This document shows positions 1-11,224 of a stretch of 64,000 nt of DNA, in pieces. This DNA is from Ailurus styani. Lineage: Eukaryota; Chordata; Mammalia; Carnivora; Ailuridae. The stretch is from assembly GCA_002007465.1 (NCBI GenBank), contig LNAC01000774.1:386426-450425 (forward strand). Reading direction: 5' to 3'. The notes beneath the pieces were generated by a model. That model had not been told where the DNA came from and did no database searches. It saw only the letters and a list, made by a program, of their open reading frames with translations. Position 1 is the first letter of the stretch. Every line of letters starts with the position of its first letter. Made by a program: the position numbers and the translations under genes.

Positions 1-198
1 TATATTCAAACACTGCATCTGTTAATATGCCAGAGATGAAAAGGGACATGGTTCTAGAAGAACTTACAGAAGGGAAATTTGGTGTCTTTGTGGTGGTCAT
101 AGAATGCATCCCTGAGATATGGAGGATGAGTGGGAATTAAATAGGTTAAGTAAGGTTAAAGAAGCATATACAGATTTCATAGGGCCAGTAGTAGGTGT

Positions 199-233
199 CT
201 GAAGGACTGAAGGTCTGAAAGTCTGAAGGACTG
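199..233. repeat. short imperfect CTGAAGGA tandem repeat
   Basis: Four imperfect copies of a 7-8 base unit close to CTGAAGGA lie head to tail. No function is implied; it is a simple local duplication in intron sequence. Confidence 0.5.
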
Positions 234-239
234 GTATGA

Positions 240-858
240 ATGGACAAGAAAGGGACTGTATAGGGAGGTGGGGCTGGGTGATTCTTAGGGTCTAGATCAT
301 CTAGCTTGGGCCTTGCTTTTATTCTAGAGGCAATAGAAGTCATTTGGAAAGTTTTTTCAGGGGTTGGGAGGGTTGAAGTAGGGATGACATCATAGTTAAA
401 TTTTGAGAAATGCTTCCATTGAAGAAAATGGCTCAGAGCTTGGCATGAGTAGCCTGATGGATAGAGTGGTGATGATGATTGAGATGGAGAGCAGAAATTG
501 ACTTGAGCAATATTTAGGAGGTAAAATGGGCAGAATTTTTAGATGGATTGAATATGGGAAAGAGAGAAGGAGGTATCAAAGTGTTGATTTCTAGGTTTCT
601 GGCTTTTATACTTGAATTGATTACAATAGGGTTAGATAGGGACTATTAGAAAAGGAACACACTTTTGAATGGTGAAATTGAAGTTGGACATTATTTGAGT
701 GTGAGGTGCCTTTGAGTTATCTAAAATAAGATTCCAGTTAGACATTAGGAAATACTAATCTTGCACTAGGAAAAAGACTGGATTAGAGATATGAATTTGG
801 AATCATTCAAGTATAGCCAATAATTGAATCAGTGCATAGATGAGATCATCTAAGGCTG
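240..858 (-). repeat. L2-type LINE fragment, antisense
   Basis: Old, diverged copy. The order of recognisable phrases (a stretch about agatcatc near 830, 'ggtgcctttgag' near 705, 'ggtttctggctttt' near 595, 'gagatggagagcag' near 480) follows the reverse complement of the ORF2/3' part of the mammalian L2-like LINE. There is no usable reading frame. Family naming is from memory; the alternative is another CR1-clade LINE. Confidence 0.45.
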
Positions 859-1116
859 CACTGTCCAGTATGATAGACATTAACCACATGTAGCTGCTGA
901 TTACTTGTAAATGTAACATACTTGTAAAATACAGACTGGGTTTGGAAGACTTAGTACAAAAAGGATCTAAATATCTCTCATTCATTTTTATATTGCTTAC
1001 ATATTGAAATAGTGCTATCAATATATTGTGTTAAAATATATTATTAAGTTAATTTCACATGTTTCTTTTTACTATTACATATGTGGCTTTCATCATATTT
1101 CTATTAGATAGCACTG
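859..1116. mobile_element. hAT-like non-autonomous DNA transposon (MITE)
   Basis: The ends are imperfect inverted repeats: CACTGTCCAGTA at the left, and TAGATAGCACTG at the right. The interior ('cacatgtagctg', 'aaaatacagactgg', 'gacttagtacaaaa') resembles a common mammalian hAT MITE. It encodes no transposase. I do not assign the subfamily. Confidence 0.5.
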
Positions 1117-1185
1117 ATCTATGATCTAAAAAATCAGGCTTTAAATAAGAAGAGGCGAGGTTCAAGTACTGAGGAATTTCAGCAT

Positions 1186-1363
1186 TTTTTTAAAAGATTT
1201 TATTTATTTATTAGAGAGAGAGAGAGAGCACAGAGGGACAGTGTGAGAGAGAAGCAGGCTCCACACTGAACAGGGAGCCTGATGGGGGGCTCGATCCCAG
1301 GATCCCAAGACCATGACCCGAGCCAAAGCAGACGCTTAACTGACTGAGCCACCTAGGTGCCCC
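1186..1363 (-). mobile_element. CanSINE, antisense, older caniform type
   Basis: Poly(T), then AGATTTTATTTATTTATT, a GA-rich tract, and the tRNA-derived head ending TGAGCCACCTAGGTGCCCC. Flanking 14-base target-site duplications (1174-1187 and 1365-1378) differ at one base. The head has the GCAGACGCTTAACTGACTGAGCC form. Confidence 0.93.
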
Positions 1364-1657
1364 AAATTTCAGGATTTTAAAAGAGAATTAGCCTTTTGGT
1401 AGCTTCCAGAGAGGGGGAGAAAGCATTGGAATATGAAGTCATTGACTTTTCTGAAAAGAGAAAATGGACACATCCTTAAGAGTTCTTTGACAAGATTACT
1501 TGCTTAGGTCAGTATTGGATTACTGACTTGCTGATATTAGAGATTCAGATCAGTTTTTAAAACATGTTTTATAAATTTAGGTATCTGAAGGTTCCTTTTT
1601 TTTTTTTAAATTTCACCCCCATCCCCTCAAAACTCCTTTAAATATAAAATGCAAATA

Positions 1658-1866
1658 GGGGGCACCTGGGTGGCTCAGTCGGTTAAGGCTCTGTCTTCAG
1701 CTCAGGTCATGATCCCACTCAGGTCATGATCCCAGGCTCCTGGGATCAAGCCCTGCATTGGGCTCCCTCGAAGCAAGGAGCCTGCTTCTCCCTCTGCCCC
1801 TCCCCCTGCTCATGCTTTCTCTCTCTCTCTCTCTTTCTGTCAAATAACTAAATAAAATCTTTAAAA
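1658..1866 (+). mobile_element. CanSINE, sense, older type with internal 17-base duplication
   Basis: Head GGGGGCACCTGGGTGGCTCAG, body, CT-rich tract and an AATAAAATCTTTAAAAA tail. The 14-base duplication ATAAAATGCAAATA flanks it at 1644-1657 and 1867-1880. Positions 1701-1717 (CTCAGGTCATGATCCCA) are repeated exactly at 1718-1734, which is not part of the family consensus. Confidence 0.93.
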
Positions 1867-2018
1867 ATAAAATGCAAATAAAATTCAGCTGCAGCTTTTC
1901 AGAAGATAGCCTGTCATGGATATTAAATGAGGATGTTAAGAAAAAACATTTTTATTTTACTAAATTCCTAAACAAGACCTTGAGACGTTTGAAAATTAAT
2001 AAAGGTAGATTTTTAAAA

Positions 2019-3310
2019 TTTTATTTTACTTTTTCAGTGTTCCAAAATTCATTGTTTGTGTACCACACCCAGTGCTCCATGCAATACATGCCCTCCTTAA
2101 TACCCACCACCAGGCTCACTGATACCCCCACATCCCTCCCCTCTAAAACCCTCAGTTTTTTCTCAGAGTCCACAGTCTCTCATGGTTCATCCCCCCCTCC
2201 GATTTCCCCCAATTCACTTTTCCTTTCCTTTTCCTAACGTCCTCCATGTTATTCCTTATGTTCCACAAGTAAGTGAAACCATATGATAATTGACTTTCTC
2301 TGCTTGACTTACGTCACTCAGCACAATCTCCTCCAGTCCCATCCATGTTGATGCAAAAGTTGGGTATTCATCCTTTCAGATGGTTGAGTAATATTTTATT
2401 GCATATATGGACCACATCTTCTTTTTCCATTCTTCTGTTGAAGGGCATCTCTGCTCTTTCCACAGTTGGCAATTGTGGACATTGCTGCTATGAACACTGG
2501 GGTACATATGGCCCTTCTTTTCACTACCTGTATCTTTGGGGTAAATACCCAGTAGTGCATTTGCTGGGTCATAGGGTAGCTCTATTTTTAATTTTTTGAG
2601 GAATCTCCACACTGTTTTCCAAAGTGGCTGCACCAACTTGCATTCCCACCAACAATGTAAGAGGGTTCTCCTTTCTCCACATCCTTTCCAACATTTGTTT
2701 TTTCCTGCCTTGTTAATCTTTGCCATTCTTTTTTTTTTTTTAATTATTATTTGCCCCAGAGGTACAGGTCTGTGAATCATCAGGCTTACACCTTTCACAG
2801 CATTCACCAAAGTACAAACCCTCCTTAATGTCCATAACCCATCCACCCTATCCCTAACCTCCCACCCCCCAGTAACCCTCAGTTTGTTTTGTGAGATTAA
2901 GAGACAAACCATAAGAGACTCCTAATCTCACAAATCTTTGCCATTATAACTGGTGTAAGGTGGTATCTCATTGTGGTTTTGATTTGAATTTCCCTGATGG
3001 CTAATGATGATGAACATTTTTTCATGTGTCTGCTAACCATTTGTATGTCTTCACTGGAGAAGTGCCTGCTCATGTCTTCTGCCCATTTTTTGACTTGATT
3101 ATCTGTTTTTTGGGTGTTGAGCTTGAGGAGTTCTTTATGGATCTTAGATATCAGCCCTTTGTCTGTGGTGTCATTTGTGAATATCTTCTCCCATTCCGTG
3201 GGATGTCTCTTTGTTTTGTTGACTGTTTCCTTTGCTGTGCAGAAGTTTTTTATCTTAATGAAGTCCCAAAAGTTCATTTTCACTTTTGTTTCCTTTGCCT
3301 TTGATGAAAC
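2019..3310 (-). mobile_element. 5'-truncated L1 (LINE-1), antisense, 3' end of ORF2 plus 3' UTR
   Basis: The reverse strand encodes recognisable L1 ORF2 C-terminus (frames at 2376-2912 and 2897-3283, for example a [20 protein letters not shown] stretch) followed by the carnivore L1 3' UTR. A perfect 13-base target-site duplication TAGATTTTTAAAA lies at 2006-2018 and 3311-3323, so both borders are sharp. The copy is interrupted by a second L1 at 2728-2932 and is 5'-truncated, so it cannot mobilise. Confidence 0.92.
2728..2932 (-). mobile_element. short L1 3' end nested in the L1 at 2019-3310, with inverted 5' tip
   Basis: Poly(T), then the younger caniform L1 3' UTR ('ggtacaggtctgtgaatcat', 'gtccataaccca', 'ccctcagtttgttttgtgag'). 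A perfect 13-base duplication AATCTTTGCCATT flanks it (2715-2727, 2933-2945). At its truncated 5' side GTGAGATTAAGAG (2891-2903) is followed by a near-perfect inverted copy CTCCTAATCTCAC (2919-2931), the signature expected from twin-primed L1 integration. Confidence 0.9.
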
Positions 3311-3589
3311 TAGATTTTTAAAAATACATAATATGAAACATTAAACATAAGTGTTGATGGGAAAACTTGCTGAATAAATTAAGCCAACATTTTATAATAG
3401 CTTTTGGAGTTAATTCAGTTTAAGTTTTGTTTTGAAAGAGAAATAGGGATGTATGCAAGTTTAAGTGTCCAGAAAGTTGATAGATGATCATGACAAAGTG
3501 AATGAAATAATTTTTCCTTTTGCCATAATATATTCTAATATTATTAGATCCAGTTTTTCTATTTATTTAAAATAGTTTGATATCTTATT

Positions 3590-3705
3590 TTGTAAGATCC
3601 TGCAGGACAAGGATCAAGTCTTCTCATATTTCTGTAGCATTCCTAGCGTTTAGCAGGGCGTGAGGTCCACAGTAGACACAGAAATGCTTGTGCAATGAAT
3701 GTTAG
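3590..3705 (+). repeat. L2 3'-end fragment, sense
   Basis: Contains 'aggacaaggatcaagtctt', 'cctagcgtttagcagggcg' and 'cagtagacacagaaatg', which follow the terminal L2 phrases about amount, last residence and size of the 3' end ('cctagcacagtgcctggcac' type). Ancient and diverged. Confidence 0.55.
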
Positions 3706-5520
3706 TACCATCGTAATTAATTAGTCTCAGGATGTTTCATCATATTGTTTTTGTGTTCTCAAGGAACATGAAACTTGTTCAAGCTTTGTATAGAGTAGAA
3801 AATTGTTACTTGTGGAATGAATGTGAAATTTTAAAAATCAGTTTTATGGAAAAGTCATTTTTACAGAAATGCAGGAAATAACCTGTTAAGGCTTTCTCTA
3901 TTTATTGATACTTACTTCTAACAGAACATAAACACATACACTTACAGATATGTTGATAACATTTCTTTGCATGGGACAACCAACTGTTTCTTCGGGGGTT
4001 TGAGATGTCTCTCTCAAAGCAATGCTAATAGAAATTATTTTCAGAAGTTTGTTTTTAGGATAAGCTTGTCCTAGGTCCTAATTATGTCTTTACTCATTTG
4101 ATATTTTATGAGATGCTACAAATTTTTACTTTTCTTTTTGATATTTCAGAATTGCTTGTTATCTCGGGGTTCCTGGTTAGAAAGACATTAGGGTGATGAG
4201 GTTGTAATTCATTCTGTGGCCTTTGATGAGGCAAAGCAGTAGGCACTTGGGACACTTACCAGTTTAGCAAGCTGGCATAGGGATCCAATCCATTGGGTTT
4301 TTATTTGAGGACCCTGCCAAGCACAGGTTGTACCTTTGTTAACTTTGAATTATGAACATTGAAAAAGATCATATATATGTTGCTAGTTAGGTCACAAAAT
4401 GTGTAAAATAGGCTTCTCAGTGGTCTTCCTCCGTTTACCATACTCAGAATGACAGATATTATTGAGCCTTTCCCCTGGAGCTGAGAGCCTGGGTTGGTAT
4501 GCAGGGGCTTCTCCTCTTAGGGGTTTGCCATGTTCTTTTGTCCAGGCTGCTTGCTGAGTCTCTCTGTTTGTTTCACTCTAAATTGTGAGTAATAGTGAGA
4601 TTTCTCCAGGACTGCGTTGATTTACTTCTTTCCTTAGTTGTGCTTTTTCGGGAGGTGTGGTACAGGGTTAGAGCCCAGGCTCTATCAGACACTTCTTTGG
4701 ACATTTTGGAGTTTTACAGGATTAGGATGTACTTCTTTATTTTGATTGCTGCTGATAAATTTTTTGACCGCTTTTTCTGGTTGTGGTTATTTGCTTTGTT
4801 TTTACTTTTTTCCCCCTTTAATTATACATTTATCAGAAGTCTTTCTAAGCGTATGTTAATTAGGTGTTTCTTTGATAATTAACCATTGGTAAAAATGAAT
4901 GTATTTTATATACATATGTTAAAAATATGGTTGCTGTATCAATACCATGAAATTTCAGTGCCCACTTTTGTGTCTGTGTTTACATCATTACTGGTGCAAA
5001 GTAACCACCCAAAATAACATTTAACTTTGTTGGTAAACACATCTAGCTGCTCTTGGCTACACAGAAACACCTGCCATTGTACTCATTAAATTTTGATTTG
5101 ACATCATGAAAAATATAGTGCAGGGTAGTGGTTTAGATGTTAATGGGCACAGAGTAATAATATTTAAATGGTACATGACAGAAATCATTGTGTGCATTAT
5201 GGAGCCTGATTATTTTGAAAGGGCAATAGGGCCTTGAAGTTTTTACCAGTTTATACTTATGTGAATAAGCATTTATATTGACGATATTTTAATTAAAACA
5301 CAAAAGTGACCTGAGGTATACCCTTCTAATATTTACAGAACTGCTCTGTAATAGTTAGGTTGAAATCTAGGCTGATGTACAAAGACCCCACATTACAAAG
5401 CTCTAAAAACCATAGCCTTTTTTCCCCCATCACAAAACAACATATAGTGATGGGAAATCAGCTTTGTGCTGTCATTTAGGGACCCAGGTTCCTTCCATCT
5501 TTCTGTTTTGTTGTCCCCTA
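3706..5520. other. intron, nothing recognised
   Basis: AT-rich sequence with no SINE, LINE or exon that I can identify. The frame at 4595-4882 is hydrophobic and unsupported by codon pattern or splice sites, so I treat it as chance. Confidence 0.6.
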
Positions 5521-5690
5521 ACACTGGCTACTCCAAGTATGGTCCTAAGATCAGCATCATTAGCATTACCTCGTAGCTTGTTAGCAATGTAGAATCTCAG
5601 TCTCTACCAGAGTGCTATTAAGTCAGGATCTGCATTTAAACAGGATTCTCCTAGTGACTTTTTTGTACATCAAAATTTGAGAAGCACCAC
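5521..5690. mobile_element. MER5/Charlie-like hAT MITE
   Basis: Starts ACACTGGCTACTCCAAGTATGG and ends AATTTGAGAAGCACCAC, imperfect inverted ends of the CAGTGGTTCTCAAA type. The interior ('agcatcattagcattacct', 'gcttgttagcaatgtagaat') matches the common mammalian hAT MITE. No coding capacity. Confidence 0.7.
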
Positions 5691-7239
5691 GTAGGGTATC
5701 ATCATTGTTTCTAAGCATATAGCAAAGTAGCTGCCACATCTGAGTTTTAGCTTGCAGGAAGGGAAAGGGCAGCTGAGAGCCATAAAGTCAGGTCCCTAAT
5801 GGGAAAGGTGAGACACATCATTTCCCTGGTTTCCAAGAACTTAGTCTCACCTACGTGAAAGGGATTCTGGGAAATGTGATCTAGCTCAGTGATTCTCAAG
5901 CTCTTGCCAGTTTTTAAAATTTCCAGTTTTTCACACATCAGTACTTTTGTAAAGTATAAAATTTTGAGGCAATGTCAAATTGCTATAAGAGATTCTAAAT
6001 GCTTCCTTCAGTTTCTGTACTTATTCCATCATGAAGCAGTAACAAAGAGTTTGAAGACTGGCATGGATCCATGGATCACACTTGAAGTAGTTCCCTTCTA
6101 CTCGAACACATTTTGAATTTTTCACTTACTGATACTATTCAAATTAAGGTAAAGTTGCATGAATTTGGTATGAATAAATGAGGCTTTTTTTTATACTTTT
6201 GATTTAATTTACTTATTAATAATCTACTTAAAAAATTTAATTATTTTTAGTGATAATCTTATGTTTGTAAAGGACTTTTTAGTTTGCAAAGCTCTCTTTC
6301 CCTAATTATATGTCACTCCATAATAATAGGTGGTAAGTATGTATGTATTATGTTTGCTTGTAAAAGGGGATTGCAAGCCTTCTTGGTTTGATCATGTGGT
6401 TGATACCTAGTATGACACAATAAAGAATGGCCATGTTTGTTATGAGGTAATACCTTTCCACTGTATTTTGTAACTTTCTTACACTTTTAGTTATGAATTA
6501 ATATGAACTAACATTAGTTTACAATTGGTGTTATGAGACTTATCTGTGCCGTTGTCATATGGGCTAACATTGCTTGACATGGTTTGAATTACTCCTGCCT
6601 AAACATGTTTTCATGGAAAATAAAATTGAATTGGACTGTTGGTGGTCTTTTAAAATGTTTTACCTTATCACAATAACTTTCATGTGTAAATTGAATTGTT
6701 TATCGTTACTGGTAATGCTATACTGCCTTAAGCAAAAGTATATTTTAAAAATGTATGATTATAGATTTCTGTGTATCTAAGACAAGTATTTTCAAAGTGG
6801 AAAAATAGGCTGTTTGACTGAATGTTTTTGTTATATTCAGCTTGCTTGTTGCTGTTATAGCTTGCCTCATATTGCCCCGCAGCATTGGTTTTTTCTTTTT
6901 TGCCTAAGTACCCAGTGTACATGAACTAAGAAGTCAGTAGGAAGTCACCATTGTGGAAGAGGAACAGGCTTGAGAGCTGGAATTGATTTGTGTTTGGAAC
7001 TGAGATTAGTACATTACATGATTTTGAATAGTTAATTTATATTAGAATTACTAGTTAATTAGAATTAATTAATTAGAATTGTATCACAAAACTGGGTTAT
7101 CATGAGTCATTACTGAGAAAAAGAACATAGTTTTGAAAGCACCACATGTATCCTTGATTTTTCAGTCAAATTTATACCTATTGTTTTTTTAATTTTAAGG
7201 TTTAATTGAAGTGTGGTTGACCACACAACTATACCTGCC
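5691..7239. other. intron, nothing recognised
   Basis: Unique-looking AT-rich intron. Small open frames at 5889-6116, 6574-6780 and 6728-6922 have no recognisable protein features. Confidence 0.6.
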
Positions 7240-7510
7240 TCTTGAGAAGCATTGTGGTTCATGGTTAAAAGCATGGACTCTGAAGTCCAACTCTCTTGAG
7301 CTAGGATCAGTCCTGGTTCTGCCACTGATTAACTATACCCTTGAGTACATTAATTAACTGCTTGCTGCCTCAGTTTGCTCATCTGTTAAGTGTGCCAATT
7401 ATAGCACCTAACCCATAGTATACTTAAGAGGATTAATGAGTTGATACACACAAAGTGTTCGGAACACTGCTGTCATAGGCTGAGTGCCCAGGAAATATTT
7501 GCATCCTTTC
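7240..7510 (+). repeat. MIR SINE, sense
   Basis: Nearly the full MIR order is visible: 'ggttaaaagcatggactctg', 'tggttctgccactgatta', 'cctcagtttgctcatctgtt', 'aagaggattaatgagttgat', then 'gtgcccaggaaatattt'. This is an ancient tRNA-derived SINE shared by mammals and fixed in the intron. Confidence 0.9.
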
Positions 7511-8071
7511 TATTGCATGTTAAGCCTGGACTCTCATAACTTACTGCTGCCAATAAATAAATTCATACATGTGCACATATATGGATTTCTGATATTGTGT
7601 CATTTTTGAAAAAATTTGTCCTTTATTTTAGAATATCTTATGTAGTCTCTTAAAGGATTACCTTGAAAAAGACAAAATCCTTGTATCTTATGGGTTTTGA
7701 ATCTCATTATAAAGTATGTCTTACTGTTTGGTAATCTTATAAATGTTGGTGCCTCAAATTATAGATAAGTGATACAGATAGATAGGATATTTCATATAAT
7801 ATTTCACTTGTACAGGAAAAATAGAAAGACATTTGAGAGAGAGAACTGTCAATATTCAATCTCTTATTTTGGATGTGAATTTAGTAAGTCTCAGAAGCTG
7901 AAGGCAGGTAATTTAATATTCTTGTTGAAATGTTGCATTGTTATTAAGTATTTTTCTTTTAATTTTGTAAATAAGAATTTCATTTAAGGAGTAATGGGAT
8001 GTCGTACTTAAAAATTAAATGTTTGGAGCCAGTTGTGTAATATGTAAATTTATGAAATAATATAATTTCTT

Positions 8072-8267
8072 TTTTTTTTTTAAAGATTTTATTTATTTAT
8101 TTGACAGAGAGAGAGATCACAAGTAGGCAGAGAGGCAGGCAGAGAGAGAGGAGGAAGCAGGCTCTCCGCCGAGCAGAGAGCCCGATGCGGGCCTCGATCC
8201 CAGGACCCTGAGATCATGACCTGAGCCGAAGGCAGAGGCTTTAACCCAATGAGCCACCCAGGAGCCC
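8072..8267 (-). mobile_element. CanSINE, antisense, young mustelid-type
   Basis: Poly(T), AAGATTTTATTTATTTATTTG, then the diagnostic 'gatcacaagtaggcagag' and 'gcagaggctttaaccca' that mark the young subfamily. The 9-base duplication TAATTTCTT flanks it (8063-8071, 8268-8276). Confidence 0.95.
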
Positions 8268-8357
8268 TAATTTCTTAAAGATTAAACTCTTTTTTAAGAG
8301 AGACATCTTTTGAGTCTAGGTTTTAAAGAAAAAAGGTTATATAGCTTTATCCTAAGT

Positions 8358-8550
8358 AAGGAGTTGACAAGCTATGGCCCAGTGTGATTTCATGCTTACT
8401 TTTGTTAATAAAGTTTTATTCATACACAGCTATACCATGCATTTGTGCTATGGGCAGAGTTGAGTAGTTGTGACAGAGATTCTATGGCCTGCAAAAAACC
8501 TACAATTTTTACTATCTGCCCCTTTACAAAAAAAGTTTTATTTGCCTCTG
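8358..8550. mobile_element. hAT MITE with perfect 8-base target duplication
   Basis: Starts AAGGAGTTGACAAGCTATGG and ends TTTATTTGCCTCTG, degenerate inverted ends of the CAGGGGTTGGCAAAC type. The interior 'aataaagttttattcataca' and 'gggcagagttgagtagttgt' is typical of a widespread hAT MITE. TCCTAAGT is duplicated exactly at 8350-8357 and 8551-8558; 8 bases is the hAT target size. Confidence 0.88.
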
Positions 8551-8558
8551 TCCTAAGT

Positions 8559-9115
8559 AATTAGTGAAGTAGATTTATTAGTTCATTATTACTTAGAAGA
8601 GGTTGGAATAAGTAGTACATGCTACTTTTCCAGTATTTGTCAAAAATAACTTTCCAGAACAACCACGATCCTTGTTTATATCCTTATTTGTAATGACTGG
8701 TATGAATGGCACTGCCTCACAGATGAGTAAATACTAACTATTTGATAGGAATGTGCCACTACTTGCAGTGGGGCTTTCTATCAAATACAGAATTGTCAGG
8801 TGTTTTTGAAATGGTCTACTGATTTTAATAGAACTTTTCCATTATGTCCTAGGGCAGATAGAAATCCTTCATTGCTTTCAGTTGAGAATTTCTATCACAC
8901 CTGGACAACTTTTGGATTTTATAGAAAACCTAGACTACAGATAGTTTTTATCAAATCAGTACTGCTTAAGGGAAGGAAACGGATGTGAGGTTGAAAAACC
9001 TGTTAAAACATATCAATCCTGAGTAAAATATAGAAGTTTGTCTTTAAATAGCAAAATCTATTTGGTAGCCAGTTATACTTAAATTAACCTAATTTATTTG
9101 TAATAAGCTGTTTTA
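8559..9115. other. intron, nothing recognised
   Basis: Unique AT-rich intron. The frame at 8800-8988 shows no known motif. Confidence 0.6.
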
Positions 9116-9315
9116 TTTTTTATTGATTTATTTTTAAAGATTTATTTATTTATTTTACAACGAGAGAGGAAGAGAGAGAAAGAGCACAAGCAGGGGAGAG
9201 GGAGAGGGAGAAGCGTGCCCCACGGAGCAGGGAGCCTGAATCAATCCCAGGACCCTGGAATCATGACCTGAGCTGAAGGCAGACGCTTAACCAACTGAGC
9301 CACCCAGACACCCCA
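9116..9315 (-). mobile_element. CanSINE, antisense, older caniform type
   Basis: Complete copy ending GAGCCACCCAGACACCCCA with a perfect 16-base duplication GTAATAAGCTGTTTTA at 9100-9115 and 9316-9331. The head has the GCAGACGCTTAACCAACTGAGCC form. Confidence 0.95.
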
Positions 9316-9400
9316 GTAATAAGCTGTTTTAGATTAGAAATTGAATTCATGAAAAAAAAATCCTGCTTTGATTTGACAAAAATTGTAGGTGAAGTTTTTT

Positions 9401-9620
9401 GTTTTGTTTTTTTTTAAGATTGTTATTTATTTATTAGATTGAGAGAGACAGAGAGAGAGAGTGCGCACAAGCAGGGGGAACAGCAGGCAGAGAGACTCTG
9501 CAGACTCAGCAGACTTCCTGTTGAGCAGGAAGCCCAATGTGGGACTCGATCCCAGGACCCGGGGATCATAACCTGAGCAGAAGACAGATGTGTAACCGAC
9601 TGAGCCACCCAGGTGTCCCT
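9401..9620 (-). mobile_element. CanSINE, antisense, older type
   Basis: Poly(T)/GTTTTG start, GA-rich tract and head ending TGAGCCACCCAGGTGTCCCT. The 16-base duplications at 9385-9400 and 9621-9636 differ at one base. Two overlapping reverse-strand frames (9423-9689, 9427-9708) run through it and are not genes. Confidence 0.93.
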
Positions 9621-9636
9621 GTAGAGGAAGTTTTTT

Positions 9637-10194
9637 AACAGTGTTCTGGGGACTAGGCACAAAGGGTCTAATAAAATCCAGTTTTTCAATATCCAGGCTT
9701 ATATTCACTCATATTTTTCCTTTTTGGATGCGAGTCCTCAAACTTGAAGAGTTGTCATTCCTACCATATAGAGATTCATATTCACTGGGATTCTATTTCA
9801 CAGTTTCCATTTTTGACATTATTCTCATTATAGAATGTTTCATCAGAACTTTTACATTTCACCTAACCTCTGTGGTATGCTGGGGTATAACTAATATAGT
9901 GATAACAAACAAGCATGCCATTTAACAAATGTAACCAATAATAGGCAAATGACATTACTGAGAAAACCAGGCCCTGAATTTTAGCTAAATTAAGATAACT
10001 GCAATCTTGATAGTTCATCCACACACTTACATAGTATAATAGTTTTGAAGAGTGTATTAGTTTTTCTGTAAAAATCATAATTAATTTTACATATAAAATT
10101 TTAAGATATATGCAAACCGAATTGCTCTTTTTTTCAAATGGCCAAACTTTGTATTGACGAATTGATGGATTCCCCAAGTACCAACCGTGGTCCA
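9637..10194. other. intron, nothing recognised
   Basis: Unique-looking intron with no exon, promoter or repeat that I can name. Confidence 0.55.
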
Positions 10195-10325
10195 GAGATC
10201 CACTGAGAGTTTTAAATCAGGGCCATGAAAAGATCAGATTTGCTGAGTTTACAAAGATCACTCTGGCTTCTATTTCAAGGATGAGTTGAGAGATCAATAT
10301 TCAGGCAGGGACAACTTAAAGGAAA
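10195..10325 (-). repeat. L2-type LINE fragment, antisense
   Basis: Contains 'aaaagatcagatttgctgag' and 'aaagatcactctggcttcta', matching the reverse strand of the same L2-like LINE as 240-858. Short and diverged. Confidence 0.5.
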
Positions 10326-10602
10326 ACATTCTTTAGAGATAAACTTCATCAGTGAATTTTTTCTTAAGGGAAGTTGAAGAAATAGAGAATTCTGCTTAGC
10401 TCTCAGTGCCTTTGACTTGTTTCTTTCCTCATCCACAATTTAAAAATAAAATCAGTTAATACTATGCATAAATATTGAAGTGTAAAGATTTTTAAAGAAA
10501 GAAAAGGAAGACCTCATAATATAGTTCTTAGATCTAGATTTCTGAAGAGGAGCAGGAATGTTATTTTTTTTTTAACTAATGAAGTTTTAAGAACATATTG
10601 AT

Positions 10603-10801
10603 GGGGCGCCTGGGTGGCTCAGTGGGTTAAAGCCTCTGCCTTCGGCTCAGGTCATGATCTCAGGGTCCTGGGATCGAGGCCCGCATTGGGCTCTCTGCTC
10701 AGCGGAAAGCCTGCTTCCTCCTCTCTCTCTGCCTGCTTCTCTGCCTACTTGTGATCTCTATCTCTGTGTCAAATAAATAAATAAAATCTTAAAAAAAAAA
10801 A
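10603..10801 (+). mobile_element. CanSINE, sense, young mustelid-type
   Basis: GGGGCGCCTGGGTGGCTCAG head, then 'gtgggttaaagcctctgcc', 'ctgcctacttgtgatctc' and AAATAAATAAATAAAATC plus poly(A). A perfect 14-base duplication AAGAACATATTGAT lies at 10589-10602 and 10802-10815. Low divergence suggests a recent insertion. Confidence 0.97.
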
Positions 10802-10815
10802 AAGAACATATTGAT

Positions 10816-11224
10816 GAAAAATCAGTGGTTACCGCCAGGTGGGAATACTTGCTCTCACCTTTCTTATGACTAAGCTAATAGGATCAACTACTGATTTCCT
10901 TCTTGTTTTAGTGCTATTTCCAAGTCAGTGTGTGAATGAAGCTATATTTAAAACATTCATTTAATAAGTAGATATTTTTAAGCAAGACATTTTTCTCTGA
11001 GATCTGAGTTTCCTTTTTAAGAACATATTTTATAAATGCCTTTTCTGGTATTTTTCCTTCTTTTGAAAGTTGCTGCTTGAGCACATGTACGACTCTGTCA
11101 CATACGTGGTGCATACATAGAATTCTCTCACTAGTCTTTGTATTATTTTCTACTTTTTCACCTGTGCCTACTGTTACCTTTGCTCTTTGCTGCAGTCTGA
11201 CTTGTGCTTCTTCCACGCTACTGA
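10816..11224. other. intron, nothing recognised
   Basis: No clear repeat. The reverse frame at 10914-11216 has no recognisable domain. Confidence 0.5.

Noticed and set aside
2376..3344. Frames of 76-178 codons on both strands
   Set aside because: Pieces of L1 ORF2 or their complement, broken by a nested insertion; not host genes.
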